This document shows positions 1-5,822 of a stretch of DNA of 7,065 nucleotides, one piece after another; the stretch's first letter is position 1; the number at the start of each line of letters is the position of its first letter. The position numbers and the translations under genes are program-made. Origin of the DNA: an uncultured Porphyromonadaceae bacterium (GTDB lineage: Bacteria; Bacteroidota; Bacteroidia; Bacteroidales; CAMTPD01); assembly GCA_947074265.1 (NCBI GenBank), contig CAMTPD010000068.1, forward strand, positions 1-7,065. The letters are read 5' to 3'. The notes under the pieces are model-generated. The model searched no databases, was not told where the DNA came from, and saw only the letters and a list, made by a program, of their open reading frames with translations.

Positions 1-221
1 TTTCCTATTACATCTACAATAAAAGGACAAACCAAAATTCATTGTGTCTTATATGTCATTGACATTTTAGGAAAATTAAGATGATTAGAAACATAAATCA
101 AGAATAAGTGCTTGAAAAAAGGAAAATGAGGAGAAGTGTAGGGTGATGCAAATGTAACGGCAAAAGAAAAAAGTAAAGGTTCTATTAAAAAAGAAATGTA
201 AGAAAAAGAATGCTGTGTGAG

Positions 222-249
222 AAAAAAACTTGCTCCTACAATGGCAAGT
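222..249 (-). terminator. Candidate weak intrinsic terminator reading leftward
   Basis: Read on the minus strand, ACTTGC (249-244) and GCAAGT (233-228) form a 6-bp perfect stem around a 10-base loop. A run of seven T follows directly, overlapping the last stem base. The shape fits a Rho-independent terminator, although the stem is short and the loop large. It could end the DUF1080 transcript about 200 bases past its stop codon, or end a short transcript that starts near 340. The plus strand has no T-run after the hairpin, so it would act in one direction only. Confidence 0.4.
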
Positions 250-344
250 GAAAGAAACCTTTTCGACCAAATAGCATTTATCAACATATTATATTCTTAA
301 TAGATTAAACAAATCTTCCGGTTCAAAGCTATGTTCAACTTTTA

Positions 345-352
345 CAAACCTA
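345..352 (-). promoter_or_regulatory. Possible Bacteroidota -7 element (TAGGTTTG)
   Basis: The minus strand reads TAGGTTTG, which matches the TAnnTTTG -7 consensus known for Bacteroides promoters. The nearest upstream TTG-type -33 candidate (ATTG, 373-370) is separated by about 16 bases, shorter than the usual spacing near 19, so support is weak. If it is active, transcription would start near 335-340 and run left toward the candidate terminator at 222-249. Confidence 0.2.
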
Positions 353-446
353 TTTTCTAACAATCAACCAATGGTTGTGGTTATATAAAAGCTCAAATAA
401 ATTGATTAAATCTCATTATTTTAACATCTCAATCTTACACCGGTTT

Positions 447-1256
447 TTATTTATACTGATCACTTAGATCAAGCAATTCTACTTTTCTAAACTCTACAGG
501 ATGCCCTTCCGATTGCAATGCAATACGTCCTTTCGAGATTGGAGTTCCGGCTACAAAACCCGGATCTGGCGATACATTTCCCCCTCCATAAGTCATTTGT
601 GAATAGGTAATAATGGTATCTCCATCGATAATATGGTGAGCAATACTATCACCCAGCATAACCATTTCCATCGTCACCCATTGATCACCATGATAAGTCT
701 TCGAAGTAGAGCTGGCACAATGTCCATTGTATTGTTCTTTTTCAATAAACACTTCTGTCCCGGGTGTACATAGATTTCCGGTAGAACGTTCATTGACACC
801 ATCACCACCAAGCATTTGCGCTTCAAGAGAAACAGGAAAATCTTGATTCAAATCCATTGTCTCCGGAGCCGGACAGTGTAGCATAGCTCCACTATTGCGT
901 ATAGCCCATCCCGGTGCCCCTTTTAGCTGATCTCCTGTAAAGCGATACTCTACACGAAGTTTGTAGTGTGAATAATCTTTGTTTGTATATAGGTGTCCGA
1001 ATCGATTGTTAAACTCATCGTATCCATCATAACAAACTTTCAAGATTCCGTCTTCAACACGAAAAGTATTTGCAAAATTCTCTCCCGAAGGATAACCGGT
1101 TATTTTTGGTGTCCAACCAGAAAGGTCTTTTCCGTTAAATAGCTGAACCCAATTTTCCGCCTTTGTCGAAGATTCGTCTTGTTGTGTGTTTTGTTTCGTG
1201 TTGCATCCGCAAAACAACGTTGCGGCTAGCGTGCACGACATCAGTAAGTGTTTCAT
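447..1256 (-). CDS. DUF1080 (3-keto-disaccharide hydrolase family) lipoprotein
   Basis: This is a predicted 269-residue envelope lipoprotein. The N-terminus is a short signal peptide with a lipobox-like F15-C16-G17 before Cys18, the likely lipidated cysteine; Phe at -3 is less usual than Leu. A polar linker follows (19-35), then one concanavalin-like DUF1080 domain (about 36-265). The hallmark LFNGKDLSGW lies at 39-48. The family's conserved blocks continue with the SGAMLHCPAPETM segment (122-134), SLEAQMLGG (143-151) and GRIALQSEGHPVEFRKVEL near the end. Members of PF06439 have been linked to hydrolysis of 3-keto-glycosides and related sugars; the substrate here cannot be read from sequence. 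The ATG is favoured because the signal peptide begins there. The gene lies 53 bases after nadK in the same direction, with a hairpin between them, so it may be read through from nadK or transcribed separately. No PUL partners (SusC/SusD) are in view. Confidence 0.88.
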   Translation of the reverse strand: MKHLLMSCTLAATLFCGCNTKQNTQQDESSTKAENWVQLFNGKDLSGWTPKITGYPSGENFANTFRVEDGILKVCYDGYDEFNNRFGHLYTNKDYSHYKLRVEYRFTGDQLKGAPGWAIRNSGAMLHCPAPETMDLNQDFPVSLEAQMLGGDGVNERSTGNLCTPGTEVFIEKEQYNGHCASSTSKTYHGDQWVTMEMVMLGDSIAHHIIDGDTIITYSQMTYGGGNVSPDPGFVAGTPISKGRIALQSEGHPVEFRKVELLDLSDQYK

Positions 1257-1278
1257 GTATTAATAAGATTAGGTTAAA

Positions 1279-1304
1279 CAGATTTTTCTGCAAGAAACAA
1301 TCTG
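1279..1304 (-). terminator. Hairpin between nadK and the DUF1080 gene
   Basis: On the minus strand the arms CAGATT (1304-1299) and AATCTG (1284-1279) pair, and inside them TTTCT (1297-1293) pairs with AGAAA (1289-1285) around a TGC loop, with one bulged base at 1298. This gives an 11-bp stem starting 5 bases after the nadK stop codon. Only TTTAA follows, so the U-tract is poor. It may be a leaky terminator or an mRNA 3'-end or processing structure that lowers expression of the lipoprotein gene relative to nadK. Confidence 0.4.
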
Positions 1305-1309
1305 CTGTG

Positions 1310-2185
1310 TTAATGATTTCTACTGTCAGCACCCCACATTAGTTTTTCGCGGAGTGTCATATAAAACGTATGATTGTATCGCTTTATCACTTTTGTCGTA
1401 AACGGAGCTTTAGATACTTTTATTTCTACTCCGGCTCTGATTACAGTAGAGCGACCATCAAGTGCCACCAAAAAATGATCACTTCGACTCTCTACGTCCA
1501 TTGTGATCTTGTAGGTATCGGGAATTACCAACGGACGTACATTCAAACTATGTGGTGCAACCGGACTCAACACAAAGGTATTGGCCTGAGGCAGGATAAT
1601 AGGTCCGTTCACACTCATCGAATAGGCCGTAGAACCGGTAGGTGTAGCAATTACTAATCCGTCTGCTTGATAATCGGTGAGATAGTCATCGTTCAAGAAT
1701 GTTCGTATAGTAATCATCGATGAACTGTCTCTTTTGAGAATTGCAACTTCATTCAAGGCATAATGGTATCCGCTGATAGCATGGTCTTGCGACTCTACTT
1801 TAAGCAACGTGCGCTCTTCTATCTTGTAATAATTTTTGAACAGCTCGTCTAGTGTATCTTCTATTTCATAGCTGCTTACATCTGCTAAGAAACCGAGTCT
1901 ACCGGTATTTATTCCCAAAATCGGAATCCCAAGTTTACCAATGCGTGTTGCAGTACGCAAAAATGTACCATCCCCGCCTACGCTTAAGACTACATCAACT
2001 TGAGGTATTACATCTGTAATCAATCCACTCATCGAGGGATTAAAGTCAAACGCATCTTCGATAAAATTTGCGAAAAGAGCATCTACATAAACCGTAGCTT
2101 CAAGTTGCTCTAGCTTGGAAAAAATACGTCGAATCTGACTTTCTTTCTCAACCTGATATTCGCTACCAAAAACACCTACAATCAT
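1310..2185 (-). CDS. nadK: NAD kinase (ATP-NAD kinase)
   Basis: This cytoplasmic enzyme phosphorylates NAD to NADP and is the only known bacterial route to NADP. The 291-residue length is normal. The N-terminal Rossmann-like part holds the diagnostic GGDG motif (70-73, within GGDGTFLRTA) and NTGRLGFLAD (93-102). The C-terminal part holds the conserved NE pair (145-146) and the NAD-binding stretch DGLVIATPTGSTAYSMS (175-191), followed by the SPVAPHSLNVRPLVIP block (207-222). All key residues are present and the frame is intact. The ATG at 2185 begins with the typical MIVGVFGSEY first strand. Only 13 bases separate it from the stop of the upstream CBS-ACT gene, so the two are very probably one transcription unit. 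The symbol ppnK is a synonym. Confidence 0.97.
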   Translation of the reverse strand: MIVGVFGSEYQVEKESQIRRIFSKLEQLEATVYVDALFANFIEDAFDFNPSMSGLITDVIPQVDVVLSVGGDGTFLRTATRIGKLGIPILGINTGRLGFLADVSSYEIEDTLDELFKNYYKIEERTLLKVESQDHAISGYHYALNEVAILKRDSSSMITIRTFLNDDYLTDYQADGLVIATPTGSTAYSMSVNGPIILPQANTFVLSPVAPHSLNVRPLVIPDTYKITMDVESRSDHFLVALDGRSTVIRAGVEIKVSKAPFTTKVIKRYNHTFYMTLREKLMWGADSRNH

Positions 2186-2198
2186 TTTTATATTTTGC

Positions 2199-2858
2199 TT
2201 ATAAGTTCATATAATAAAGAAGCTCGTCCATACGCTTCTTAAGTACATCATCGACCATTCCTTCTTTCATAAAATAATAAAGCAGGTTATAATCAAAACG
2301 CTCCAAACTTCTGATTACAGGAGAAGCGTCTTCGAGGTCGACTTTTAATGATACGATCATTTTCCCGGTCAACGCAATTTGATGCGAAGTCAAACTCAAT
2401 ATATGGGCATTGTTTGATTCAACAATACGAGCCAAATCTGTTAAAGAGTAATCTTGAGGATTGATTTCTAAAACCAAAACCGTTCCTTCTGTAGCTACTT
2501 GACATACCTCGGCTACAGCTTCGATGATCTTCTCTTGCGTTACGCAACCAAGATATTCTCCCGTGTCTGTAACTACCGGCAACAACGTAAGCTCATAGTG
2601 AGACATTAACCTCAATGCCTCAAACAGATGCTGTTCCGAGGCAATTGCCGGAGAAAAGTGTTGCAATTCCAGATGTGTAGATATTGCACCGGGAGTATTT
2701 AACAAATCCTTCTCGGATAGCAGTCCTAGATAAGTTCCGCTATCAACAACAGGAAGATGCTTTACTTTCAACTCATCCATCATGCTAATTGCATGCTCTG
2801 TTGTGTCAAAACTTTTTAACACTGGAATATGTGTCGTTATAAAATCTTTCACTAACAT
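2199..2858 (-). CDS. CBS-CBS-ACT domain protein (AcuB-like architecture)
   Basis: This is a 219-residue soluble protein with two CBS motifs (about 1-55 and 66-118) that would form one Bateman module. A C-terminal segment (about 124-197) shows the strand-helix-strand-strand-helix-strand pattern of an ACT domain. CBS pairs commonly bind adenine nucleotides and ACT domains bind small metabolites, so this is probably a ligand sensor. The same domain order occurs in Bacillus AcuB. I chose the start MLVKDFITTHIPV at 2858: the open frame extends to an ATG at 2909, but the added 17 residues precede the first CBS strand, look unlike protein and fall in the promoter region. It directly precedes nadK, and the pairing recalls other Bacteroidales genomes as I remember them. 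Its target is unknown; control of NAD kinase is an inference from position only. Confidence 0.88.
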   Translation of the reverse strand: MLVKDFITTHIPVLKSFDTTEHAISMMDELKVKHLPVVDSGTYLGLLSEKDLLNTPGAISTHLELQHFSPAIASEQHLFEALRLMSHYELTLLPVVTDTGEYLGCVTQEKIIEAVAEVCQVATEGTVLVLEINPQDYSLTDLARIVESNNAHILSLTSHQIALTGKMIVSLKVDLEDASPVIRSLERFDYNLLYYFMKEGMVDDVLKKRMDELLYYMNL

Positions 2859-3000
2859 TGTTCCGTATATTGCTTGAATCCTACTACATTTGCAGGAGAT
2901 ATGATACAAAAATGAAAAATTATTTCATTATTATCATTATTTATTTGTCTATTTTTAGATAATAAACTGTTATATAAAACAAACGAATAGAATAATTATA
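2859..3000. promoter_or_regulatory. Divergent promoter region between the CBS-ACT gene and pdxJ
   Basis: These 142 very AT-rich bases separate two outward-facing transcription units, so they should hold promoters for both. On the plus strand TACATTTGCA (2885-2894) matches the TAnnTTTG -7 consensus, but the closest suitable TTG upstream (2858-2860) is about 24 bases away, longer than usual. No full-consensus -7 element was found for the leftward unit; CATTTTTG (2914-2907, minus strand) is one base off. Just right of these sites is an inverted repeat (2911-2929). Confidence 0.5.
2911..2929. repeat. Inverted repeat AATGAAA-n5-TTTCATT in the divergent promoter region
   Basis: Two perfect 7-base arms are separated by five bases (AATTA). 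The position between divergent genes and next to -7-like elements suits an operator. All arm bases but two are A or T, so it may also arise by chance in such AT-rich DNA. Confidence 0.35.
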
Positions 3001-3714
3001 ATGACTAAACTAAGCGTTAACATCAATAAAGTAGCCACACTTCGAAATGCTAGAGGTGGAAACACACCTGATGTACTGGCTGTAGCCAAAGATTGTGAGT
3101 TATTTGGAGGAGAGGGTATAACGGTACATCCACGCCCCGATCAACGTCATATAACTTACAATGATGTATATCAATTAAAGCCTCAGATCAAAACCGAGTT
3201 CAACATCGAAGGGTATCCGTGCGATGAGTTTATCGACCTTGTTCTAAAAGTAAAACCACATCAAGTAACTTTAGTTCCCGATGCACCCGATGCAATCACA
3301 TCAAATGCAGGATGGGATGTTGCTTCTAATTTTGAGTTGCTCTCAGAATTGGTAGACAAATTTACTTCGGCAGGTATTCGCACTTCAATTTTTGTAGGCA
3401 CAGACTTAGAGAACATCAAGCTTGCAGCTAAAACAGGAACAGATCGTGTCGAATTGTATACAGAACCGTATGCAAAGGAGTATCCAGAATCACCGGACAA
3501 GGCTGTTGCTCCTTTTGTTGAAGCTGCAAAATTGGCTCGTAGCCTTGGATTAGGCGTTAATGCAGGACATGACCTTAGCCTTGAAAACTTGGAATTTTTC
3601 TCAAAATCTATCCCTTGGCTTGAAGAAGTTTCGATCGGTCACGCCCTTATCAGTGATGCTCTTTACCTTGGCTTGAAAGAAACAATCCGTCGTTACAAAG
3701 AGTGTTTATTGTAA
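3001..3714 (+). CDS. pdxJ: Pyridoxine 5'-phosphate synthase
   Basis: PdxJ condenses 1-deoxy-D-xylulose 5-phosphate with 3-amino-2-oxopropyl phosphate to give pyridoxine 5'-phosphate, the last ring-forming step of the DXP-dependent vitamin B6 pathway. It is a cytoplasmic TIM-barrel enzyme. The 237 residues match the usual length (about 240). The catalytic residues are visible: His43 in the HPRPDQRH motif, Glu70 in EFNIEGYP, and His190 in [10 protein letters not shown]; these correspond to His45, Glu72 and His193 of the E. coli enzyme. [14 protein letters not shown] (92-105) and the phosphate-binding EVSIGHALI (209-217) are also intact. The ATG at 3001 gives the standard [20 protein letters not shown] start. 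The gene leads the rightward block and is divergent from the CBS-ACT/nadK pair. The first partner of the pathway, pdxA, is not in view. A hairpin overlaps the stop codon. Confidence 0.97.
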   Translation: MTKLSVNINKVATLRNARGGNTPDVLAVAKDCELFGGEGITVHPRPDQRHITYNDVYQLKPQIKTEFNIEGYPCDEFIDLVLKVKPHQVTLVPDAPDAITSNAGWDVASNFELLSELVDKFTSAGIRTSIFVGTDLENIKLAAKTGTDRVELYTEPYAKEYPESPDKAVAPFVEAAKLARSLGLGVNAGHDLSLENLEFFSKSIPWLEEVSIGHALISDALYLGLKETIRRYKECLL

Positions 3715-3719
3715 ACACT
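3701..3719 (+). repeat. Perfect hairpin spanning the pdxJ stop codon
   Basis: AGTGTTTA (3701-3708) and TAAACACT (3712-3719) form an 8-bp perfect stem with a TTG loop, and the TAA stop codon forms the first three bases of the right arm. The bases that follow are AAATTTGTATAA rather than a T-run, so it is a poor intrinsic terminator. It may instead be an mRNA-stability or partial-attenuation element at the boundary between pdxJ and exbB. Confidence 0.5.
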
Positions 3720-3726
3720 AAATTTG
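3719..3726 (+). promoter_or_regulatory. Possible -7 element (TAAATTTG) for the exbB-led genes
   Basis: TAAATTTG matches the Bacteroides -7 consensus TAnnTTTG and lies 54 bases before the exbB start, a normal leader length. No clear TTTG/TTG -33 element is found about 19 bases upstream, inside the end of pdxJ. Because it abuts the pdxJ stop-codon hairpin, it could give the motor genes a promoter of their own. Confidence 0.25.
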
Positions 3727-3780
3727 TATAATCAAAAAATTAATCAACATTAATAATAGACGTCTGGAAAGTTTAAAACT

Positions 3781-4500
3781 ATGAGCAGGTTATTGTCACT
3801 TCAAGCGGGAGTACAGTCTGTTGGCGGTGCTGCCGAAAATATGCCCGAATTTACCAATGTTGCAGCGCCTACAGAGGCTCAACTAAACATCCTTGAACTA
3901 GCTATGAAAGGTGGCTGGGTTATGGTAGTACTTTTGGTACTTTCTGTATTGGCTGCGTATATCTTTATTCAACGTGTTTTGATTATAAAAAGAGCAGGTA
4001 AACAAGACGAAACTTTTATGAATCGTATCAAAGACTATATTACCGACGGAAAAATAGACTCTGCCCTTAATCTTTGTCGCTCTACAAATACACCTTCAGG
4101 TCGTATGATTGAAAAAGGTATTTCTCGTTTGGGTCGACCACTAAATGATGTGCAAGTTGCGATCGAAAATGTAGGTAATCTTGAAATTGCAAAACTAGAA
4201 AAAGGTTTACCTTGGATTGCTACTACAGCTGCCGGTGCTCCTATGATTGGTTTCTTTGGTACCGTAACCGGTATGGTACGTGCATTCTTTGATATGGCAA
4301 ATGCTGGTAGCAACGTAGACATCACCTTGCTTTCATCAGGTATCTATGAAGCTCTTATCACAACAGTAGGAGGTCTTGTTGTTGGTATCTTTACATTGTT
4401 TGCTTATAATTATTTAGTTGCACAGGTAGACGAAGTAGTGAACAAAATGGAAGCTAGTACCATGGAGTTTATGGACTTATTGAATGAACCTGCAAACTAA
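3781..4500 (+). CDS. exbB: MotA/TolQ/ExbB proton channel family protein
   Basis: This inner-membrane protein should form the multimeric channel of a proton-driven motor with the ExbD/TolR protein encoded next. The 239 residues show a polar N-terminal tail (1-38), a first membrane helix (about 44-66), a cytoplasmic helical domain (about 70-140), and two more membrane helices (about 143-168 and 183-213). The conserved GFFGTVTGM segment (157-165) and TTVGGLVVGI (194-203) are the signature of the family's pore-lining helices. The start at 3781 is the first ATG after a stop-rich spacer and gives an N-terminal tail like those of Bacteroidales homologues. Fourteen bases separate it from exbD. Whether it serves the Ton or the Tol system cannot be decided from this protein alone; tolQ is the alternative name. 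Confidence 0.93.
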   Translation: MSRLLSLQAGVQSVGGAAENMPEFTNVAAPTEAQLNILELAMKGGWVMVVLLVLSVLAAYIFIQRVLIIKRAGKQDETFMNRIKDYITDGKIDSALNLCRSTNTPSGRMIEKGISRLGRPLNDVQVAIENVGNLEIAKLEKGLPWIATTAAGAPMIGFFGTVTGMVRAFFDMANAGSNVDITLLSSGIYEALITTVGGLVVGIFTLFAYNYLVAQVDEVVNKMEASTMEFMDLLNEPAN

Positions 4501-4514
4501 TACCAAATCATAGT

Positions 4515-4928
4515 ATGGCACTAAAAAGACGTACAAAGGTAGATCCAGGCTTTAGTATGGCTTCAATGACAGATATTATCTTTCTGTTATTGATATTCTT
4601 CATGATTACTTCTACTGTGGTAATCCCGAATGCAATTAAAGTAAATCTACCTCAATCAAAAAAACAAACTTCTGTAAAGCCGCTTACTCGTATTACCGTA
4701 GATGCTAATCTTAATATCTACGTGGCTTATGGCAAGCAAAAAGAACAGGTTGTAACTTTCGACGAGCTTACTCCTTTTTTACAAGAAAGTCTTGCCAAAG
4801 ATCCTGAAATGTATGTAGCACTTTACGCAGACGAGGCTGTTCCTTACAGAGAAGTCGTGAAGATTTTGAATATTGCAAACGAAAACAACTTCAAGATGGT
4901 TTTGGCAACGAAACCTTTGCGTAAATAA
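4515..4928 (+). CDS. exbD: ExbD/TolR family biopolymer transport protein
   Basis: This is a 137-residue single-pass inner-membrane protein with a short basic cytoplasmic tail (MALKRRTKVD), one membrane helix (about 19-38) and a periplasmic domain (about 45-137). Asp20, in the SMTDIIFLLLIFFMI segment, is the essential proton-carrying aspartate of the family (Asp25 in E. coli ExbD). LPQSK after the helix is also typical of Bacteroidota members. It should dimerise inside the ExbB/TolQ pentamer and act on the transducer encoded 26 bases downstream. The start is clear, with the tail and helix in the right order and a short 14-base gap from exbB. Confidence 0.93.
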   Translation: MALKRRTKVDPGFSMASMTDIIFLLLIFFMITSTVVIPNAIKVNLPQSKKQTSVKPLTRITVDANLNIYVAYGKQKEQVVTFDELTPFLQESLAKDPEMYVALYADEAVPYREVVKILNIANENNFKMVLATKPLRK

Positions 4929-4954
4929 TCGATAACCATCAAAGATGATTTAGC

Positions 4955-5785
4955 GTGAAATTAAATAAAGACGACATATTCAGCCTTTGCGTTTCGATCG
5001 GTTTTCATGCCGCGCTACTCGCTCTACTCTGGTTTATGGTTTTAAAGACTGATATCCCGGAAGAGGAAGAGGGTGGCGTACTTGTCAACTTTGGAAATAT
5101 CAATACTGCATCCGGATCCTTTGAACCGAAAAATACAGGAGAAGTTCCGGAAGTAACACCCCCTACTCCAGTCCCCCCTACTCCTAAACCAAAAGCGGAA
5201 GAAGAAGTCGTTACACAAAATAACGAAGAAACAGTAGCTTTAGCAGAGGAGAAAAGGAAAAAGGAAGAAAAACGCAAAGAAGAGGAGGCTAAGCGTAAAG
5301 AAGAGGAGCGTAAAAAACGTGAAGAAGCCGAACGCAAGCGTAAAGAAGAAGAACAAAAGAAAAAACAACAAGCTATCAGCAATAAAGTAGCAGGTGCGTT
5401 TGGTGCGGGTACCAATCCGGGATCGAGTCAAGGTGATGCTGCTGAAGGTGCGGGCAACCAAGGTAGTCCATTTGGCAATTCGGACCAAGGAGCTAACGAA
5501 GGTGTTGGTGGTTACGGTTCTTTTTCTCTTGACGGTCGCTCCATCGGAGCCGGCGGCTTACCTCGCCCTGCTTATACGGCACAAGAAGAAGGTCGTATCG
5601 TTGTAAATATTACTGTAGATCCTAAAGGAAATGTGATTTTTGCGGAAATTGGTAGAGGTACTAATATTGATAATAGCTCGCTAAGAAAATCAGCACTAGA
5701 TGCTGCTAAGCGTGCAAAATTCAACAGCATTAGCGGAACCAATAACCAAGCCGGAACAATTACGTACCGTTATACGTTAAGATAA
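4955..5785 (+). CDS. tonB: TonB/TolA-like energy transducer (GTG start)
   Basis: This 276-residue periplasm-spanning protein is anchored by one N-terminal membrane helix (about 9-30). The helix carries the SxxxH motif (Ser14, His18) that in E. coli TonB (Ser16, His20) couples to ExbB-ExbD. An acidic patch (35-39) is followed by a Pro-rich segment (64-80), a long Lys/Glu/Arg-rich helical region (97-138), a Gly/Asn-rich flexible linker (146-200), and a C-terminal TonB domain (about 203-276) with GRIVVNITVDPKGNV and a final TITYRYTLR strand. The charged helix resembles TolA more than the Pro-rich TonB spacer, so a Tol-type role is possible. The start is GTG at 4955: an in-frame TGA at 4946-4948 rules out any earlier start, and the ATG at 4945 is out of frame and stops after two codons. 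The gene follows exbD by 26 bases. Confidence 0.88.
   Translation: MKLNKDDIFSLCVSIGFHAALLALLWFMVLKTDIPEEEEGGVLVNFGNINTASGSFEPKNTGEVPEVTPPTPVPPTPKPKAEEEVVTQNNEETVALAEEKRKKEEKRKEEEAKRKEEERKKREEAERKRKEEEQKKKQQAISNKVAGAFGAGTNPGSSQGDAAEGAGNQGSPFGNSDQGANEGVGGYGSFSLDGRSIGAGGLPRPAYTAQEEGRIVVNITVDPKGNVIFAEIGRGTNIDNSSLRKSALDAAKRAKFNSISGTNNQAGTITYRYTLR
5243..5368 (+). repeat. Low-complexity Lys/Glu/Arg-rich coding repeat in tonB
   Basis: This segment encodes residues 97-138 of the transducer, made almost wholly of K, E, R and a few A and Q. At DNA level a 14-base unit (AAGCGTAAAGAAGA) recurs exactly at 5291-5304 and 5336-5349, 45 bases or 15 codons apart, and a near copy is seen at about 5273. The spacing preserves the frame, so units could be gained or lost by slippage and change the helix length without breaking the gene. 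The long open frames seen here on the other strand are by-products of this composition. Confidence 0.6.
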
Positions 5786-5822
5786 AGATATCAGATTACA
5801 AACATCCTAAATTAAAAGATAG

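Larger units (their letters stand above)
1..446. other. AT-rich intergenic region without a convincing gene
   Basis: This stretch lies downstream of the leftward DUF1080 gene and runs to the window edge. It is very rich in A on the plus strand. The only longish reading frame is an 82-codon minus-strand frame (39-287). It is Phe-, Ser- and Leu-rich, as expected from translating A-rich DNA on its complement, and a candidate terminator cuts through it, so I do not call it a gene. Other visible items are a 13-base odd palindrome at 53-65 (ATGTCA-T-TGACAT), a TAGGTTTG -7-like element on the minus strand (345-352) and a small hairpin at 365-377 (CAACC-AAT-GGTTG). No tRNA cloverleaf, CRISPR repeat or transposase remnant was seen. 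Confidence 0.6.

Noticed and set aside
53..65. ATGTCA-T-TGACAT palindrome as an operator
   Set aside because: It is short and no promoter or gene start is next to it within the window, so a role cannot be supported.
39..287. 82-codon minus-strand frame with a hydrophobic N-terminal half
   Set aside because: Its Phe/Ser/Leu-rich content is what A-rich DNA gives on the complement, no family is recognisable, and a terminator-like hairpin with a T-run lies inside it.
1135..1332. 65-codon minus-strand frame across the nadK/DUF1080 gap
   Set aside because: It overlaps both genes out of frame and its translation shows no recognisable domain.
2859..2909. Seventeen-residue N-terminal extension of the CBS-ACT protein
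   Set aside because: The extension lies before the first CBS strand, occupies the divergent promoter region and includes a -7-like motif; the MLVKDF start at 2858 fits the family better.
5005..5488. Long minus-strand open frames opposite tonB (136 and 82 codons)
   Set aside because: They are antisense images of the Lys/Glu-rich and Gly/Pro-rich tonB codons, giving Ser/Leu/Phe-rich nonsense; the plus-strand gene is well supported.
5394..5606. 70-codon plus-strand frame inside tonB
   Set aside because: It overlaps the Gly-rich linker and the start of the TonB domain in another frame and shows no family features.
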